This document shows positions 6,975 through 8,648 of a stretch of DNA of 8,648 bases, in pieces; within the stretch, counting starts at the first letter, position 1; each line of letters starts with the position of its first letter. Below the pieces are notes generated by a model, which did not search any database, had not been told where the DNA came from, and saw nothing but the letters and a program-made list of their open reading frames with translations. The position numbers and the translations under genes were made by a program. The stretch comes from Myxococcales bacterium (lineage in GTDB: Bacteria > Myxococcota_A > Polyangia > Fen-1088): NCBI GenBank assembly GCA_003161835.1, contig PMNO01000004.1, forward strand, positions 1 through 8,648. The letters are read 5' to 3'.

Positions 6975-7558
6975 CTTCCAAGCACAGCTCCACGCCCAGG
7001 TCCAATTCCGCCGAAGGCGCCCGGCGCACCGGAACAATGGGCCATCGGTACGGGCTGTGGGGTGCGGGCCTGGGCGCTCTGAGTCTGGCGGCGCTCGGAT
7101 GGTCGCTGGTCACGACGACCGTGACGCAGGCGCAGGCGCAGGGCTCACCGCCCGCCCCCACCACCCAGGCCGGCGAGATCTCCGACGGAGGCGCCCTGCC
7201 CGCTCCGTCGATCACCCCGGCAGCGCCCAGCCCCAGGGTGAAGATCGTCTTCAAGACCATCCCACCCGGCCCCGCCACGGTCTCCTGGGGGAAGAAGAAG
7301 CTGGGGTTCATCAAGCCGCGCGCGCCTCTCGTGGTGGAGCGACCGCGCGACAGCGGCCCGCTCGATCTCACCATCCACGCCAGCGGCTTTCTGCCCGTCC
7401 ACACCCGTGCCTATACCTTCACCGATTCGCGCGTCGCCGTGAAGCTGACGCCACCCTCCGAGAAAAACACGCTCTTCGGCTATCGCGAAGAGCCCGCGCC
7501 CCCCCAACCCCGACGCCGGCACGCCACCCGCTGTCCCCGCGGTTCCCGAGCCGCCTAA
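6971..7558 (+). CDS. PEGA-like domain protein with N-terminal signal/anchor (C-terminus possibly frameshifted)
   Basis: This is a 195-residue protein as read. ATG 6971 overlaps the transpeptidase stop (ATGA) and follows a purine-rich GGAAGAGAG, so the two are translationally coupled. An in-frame ATG at 7037 (Met23) would give a more typical Sec signal. Residues 29-47 are one hydrophobic segment (LWGAGLGALSLAALGWSLV) followed by VTQAQAQ, so the protein is either anchored or cleaved and periplasmic. A Pro/Ala-rich linker precedes a PEGA-like beta-sandwich at about 90-161, with IPPGPATVSWGKKKLG (97-112) matching the 'PPGa.V..dg..lG' pattern. PEGA domains are small extracytoplasmic modules with no enzymatic role known. 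After residue 176 the frame turns into an Arg/Cys-rich tail. One base fewer in the C7 run at 7499-7505 would instead give a Pro-rich tail ending at TAG 7563-7565, about 197 residues. The neighbour suggests a partner or localisation role for the transpeptidase. Confidence 0.8.
   Translation: MTSKHSSTPRSNSAEGARRTGTMGHRYGLWGAGLGALSLAALGWSLVTTTVTQAQAQGSPPAPTTQAGEISDGGALPAPSITPAAPSPRVKIVFKTIPPGPATVSWGKKKLGFIKPRAPLVVERPRDSGPLDLTIHASGFLPVHTRAYTFTDSRVAVKLTPPSEKNTLFGYREEPAPPQPRRRHATRCPRGSRAA
7499..7505 (+). other. C7 homopolymer at a probable frameshift
   Basis: Seven Cs follow GCG. In the annotated frame the tail reads QPRRRHATRCPRGSRAA. Removing one C gives NPDAGTPPAVPAVPEPPKP and TAG at 7563-7565, which fits the Pro/Ala-rich style of the rest of the linker regions far better. 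Sequencing or assembly error and natural slippage are both possible. Confidence 0.55.
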
Positions 7559-7571
7559 GCCGTAGCAGATT

Positions 7572-7622
7572 TCACCGCTAGGAATCACGGGGAGATATGT
7601 CCCTGGCTTAGCTTAGCGGTGA
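7572..7622. terminator. inverted repeat between convergent genes
   Basis: TCACCGCTA (7572-7580) and TAGCGGTGA (7614-7622) are exact reverse complements, nine bases each, around a 33-base loop. The loop holds a smaller GGGA/TCCC pair and a tandem CTTAGCTTAG. The structure sits where the PEGA-like gene and the lipoprotein gene converge and covers the latter's stop codon. It lacks a T-run, so a bidirectional terminator or transcript-stabilising stem is possible but unproven. Confidence 0.3.
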
Positions 7623-8113
7623 GCCTTGCAGGGCGATTTCACGTCATAGGTTGTTTCTTGATCGACAACCTCGATCTTCCACAGGCCGCCTTCACCAAAG
7701 GTACGAACCTCGTAGGTACGATCTGGTCGCGCGATAAAACAAGCCATCAGCCGACCAGAGTGCGCGTCGTCCCCCTTGGTCGCGATAGCCACCCCAATCG
7801 CCGCGGCTGGGCTAAATAGCGCGGCTCCGACGACAGCACCTGTGTTGCCGCGTGGAGTGTTCGTGCCTTCTGCCTCGACGGAATGCCGACCGGGGAGCAG
7901 TTTGAAGCTGCTGCCACTAACGGCATTCCCGTCGATCGAGACGATATCGGTCGAGTAGCCCGACACGTCCTGTGCACTGGTCGTGATTAGCTTTGCCACC
8001 TCATTCGCAGCGCGATGCTGACCATGATACGTTTCAGTCGCACAGGAAAAGCAAAAAGCCGTCGCAAATGCGATCACGGCCGCGTGTTTGCGGTGCCCAT
8101 CGAGTCTTCGCAT
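7613..8113 (-). CDS. probable envelope lipoprotein with PEGA-like region and Gly-rich hydrophobic segment
   Basis: This is a 166-residue protein. ATG 8113 is the only sensible start: an in-frame stop lies 18 bases upstream, and the next Met is near residue 123. No clear ribosome site is seen. Residues 1-24 look like a signal: a basic n-region, then AAVIAFATAFCFSC. Cys24 would be the lipidated residue, but the lipobox CFSC has Cys at -3 instead of the usual Leu, so cleavage is uncertain. Residues 57-82 (IVSIDGNAV...LLPGRHSVEAE) resemble the short 'iDG...l.PG.H.v.v' beta units of PEGA-like or related periplasmic lipoproteins. The matching last strand is CFIARPDRTYEVRTF (125-139). Between them, residues 91-112 form a Gly/Ala-rich hydrophobic stretch (TGAVVGAALFSPAAAIGVAI) that could insert in a membrane. 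GC content is lower than in the transpeptidase operon. The gene lies 64 bases downstream of metV on the same strand. Function is unknown. Confidence 0.75.
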   Translation of the reverse strand: MRRLDGHRKHAAVIAFATAFCFSCATETYHGQHRAANEVAKLITTSAQDVSGYSTDIVSIDGNAVSGSSFKLLPGRHSVEAEGTNTPRGNTGAVVGAALFSPAAAIGVAIATKGDDAHSGRLMACFIARPDRTYEVRTFGEGGLWKIEVVDQETTYDVKSPCKAHR

Positions 8114-8137
8114 CGGATGTGAAGCAGTCTAGCGATT

Positions 8138-8156
8138 ACCGCTGCGCCCTGGCGGT
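8138..8156. other. short hairpin between metV and the lipoprotein gene
   Basis: ACCGC (8138-8142) and GCGGT (8152-8156) pair around a nine-base loop. An overlapping alternative AGCG/CGCT stem (8131-8134 with 8140-8143) competes with it. This is the only structure I see in the 64-base gap between the two minus-strand genes. It has no T-run in the metV direction and is probably too short to be a terminator alone. Confidence 0.2.
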
Positions 8157-8177
8157 TTCGCGTGAAGGAGGTGCCCT

Positions 8178-8648
8178 CTACACCCGGTGCTCTGGCCGCA
8201 CGAGTTTCCTCGCACCGCCGTACCACGCAAGGCTCCAGTTCTTGGGCGGCTGGATTTTCTCTAGCCTATCGAGCTGGCCGATGGCGCTGAGACGCTTGTA
8301 GATGAGTTGCCACGCGCACGGACGGTCTTCGGCCACTTCGCAGCGGTCGGTGGTCGATCCACCGCACGGGCCGTTGAGCATATGCTTCGCACACCTTGTA
8401 ATCGGGCAGATGCCGCCGAATTCGGCCAGCATGCAGTCGCCACAGGCCATGCACTTTTCCGTCCACACGGCTTGCTCTTCGAGGATGCCGAGGAAGTTGG
8501 TGTTCAGGCCAGCGTAGACGGGTTTGTTCGGAAAGCGCTCGGCGATGGCTTGCACGCCGGCGCCACAGCCGAACGAGACCACGGCTTCCGCGCGCTCGAT
8601 GGGGCCGGCCAGGTCTTTGATGAATTCGTTTTCGCACTGGCGCTCGAT
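8178..8648 (-). CDS. metV: MetV-type methylenetetrahydrofolate reductase C-terminal domain protein, C-terminal part (5' end outside window)
   Basis: The minus-strand frame is open from the window edge (reading IERQCENEF) to TAG at 8178-8180, giving 156 residues. It carries the MTHFR_C signature in order. First is VVSFGCGAGVQAIAERF, then a C-x2-C-x2-C cluster (CMACGDC, 8433-8453). Next come GGICPITRCAKHMLNGPCGG, RCEV, and PCAWQLIYKRL near the end. These Cys residues are thought to bind metal or an iron-sulfur centre. MetV proteins partner MetF in the reduction of methylene- to methyl-tetrahydrofolate in acetogens and other bacteria using the methyl branch of the Wood-Ljungdahl pathway. The N-terminal half is off the window, so a MetF-MetV fusion cannot be fully excluded; the CGAGVQ segment favours the stand-alone MetV type. 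A metF gene would be expected next to it outside the window. GC in two counted lines is about 60%. Confidence 0.88.
   Translation of the reverse strand: MERQCENEFIKDLAGPIERAEAVVSFGCGAGVQAIAERFPNKPVYAGLNTNFLGILEEQAVWTEKCMACGDCMLAEFGGICPITRCAKHMLNGPCGGSTTDRCEVAEDRPCAWQLIYKRLSAIGQLDRLEKIQPPKNWSLAWYGGARKLVRPEHRV

Noticed and set aside
5442..7037. 531-codon open frame on the minus strand
   Set aside because: It is antisense to the transpeptidase gene, whose catalytic and lipobox motifs are clear. The antisense product has no recognisable domain.

Overview
The window is high-GC bacterial chromosomal DNA, tightly packed with genes on both strands. The best guess for its source is a Myxococcota or deltaproteobacterium-like lineage. 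The reasons are a DUF1552 protein (a family common in myxobacteria and planctomycetes), a long coiled-coil protein with an N-terminal methyltransferase, a large lipoprotein L,D-transpeptidase coupled to a PEGA-like protein, and a MetV-type C1 protein at the right edge. This is inference from gene content; there is no rRNA or marker gene to settle it. I see no tRNA, rRNA, CRISPR array, insertion sequence or phage gene.

Layout, left to right. (1) 1-498, plus strand: the 3' end of a DUF1552 gene cut by the window edge. (2) 516-3907, minus strand: a two-gene operon. The upstream gene encodes a 795-residue SAM methyltransferase plus coiled-coil protein. Its TGA overlaps the ATG of a 335-residue dehydrogenase of the 2,4-diaminopentanoate dehydrogenase/dihydrodipicolinate-reductase-like type. 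(3) 3908-4031: a divergent promoter region. (4) 4032-4707, plus strand: two small uncharacterised genes (131 and 67 codons), separated by 76 bases that hold a strong short hairpin. (5) 4755-7558, plus strand: a lipoprotein L,D-transpeptidase whose TGA overlaps the ATG of a membrane-anchored or secreted PEGA-like protein. The latter probably carries a one-base length difference in a C7 tract near its end. (6) 7613-8648, minus strand: a probable envelope lipoprotein and, upstream of it, the C-terminal part of MetV, which runs off the window.

How the genes fit together. The central plus-strand pair is an envelope module: one protein is built to crosslink or modify peptidoglycan from a lipid anchor, and its coupled partner has a small extracytoplasmic beta-sandwich domain. 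The minus-strand methyltransferase/dehydrogenase pair is clearly co-translated, but its joint role is unknown. MetV acts in one-carbon metabolism with methylenetetrahydrofolate reductase. The lipoprotein/metV end is visibly less GC-rich than the transpeptidase operon: about 58% by hand count over 7561-8160, against 65-78% in transpeptidase lines I counted. No complete previously undescribed system is demonstrable here. The best candidates for novelty are the methyltransferase-coiled-coil/dehydrogenase operon and the transpeptidase-PEGA pair.
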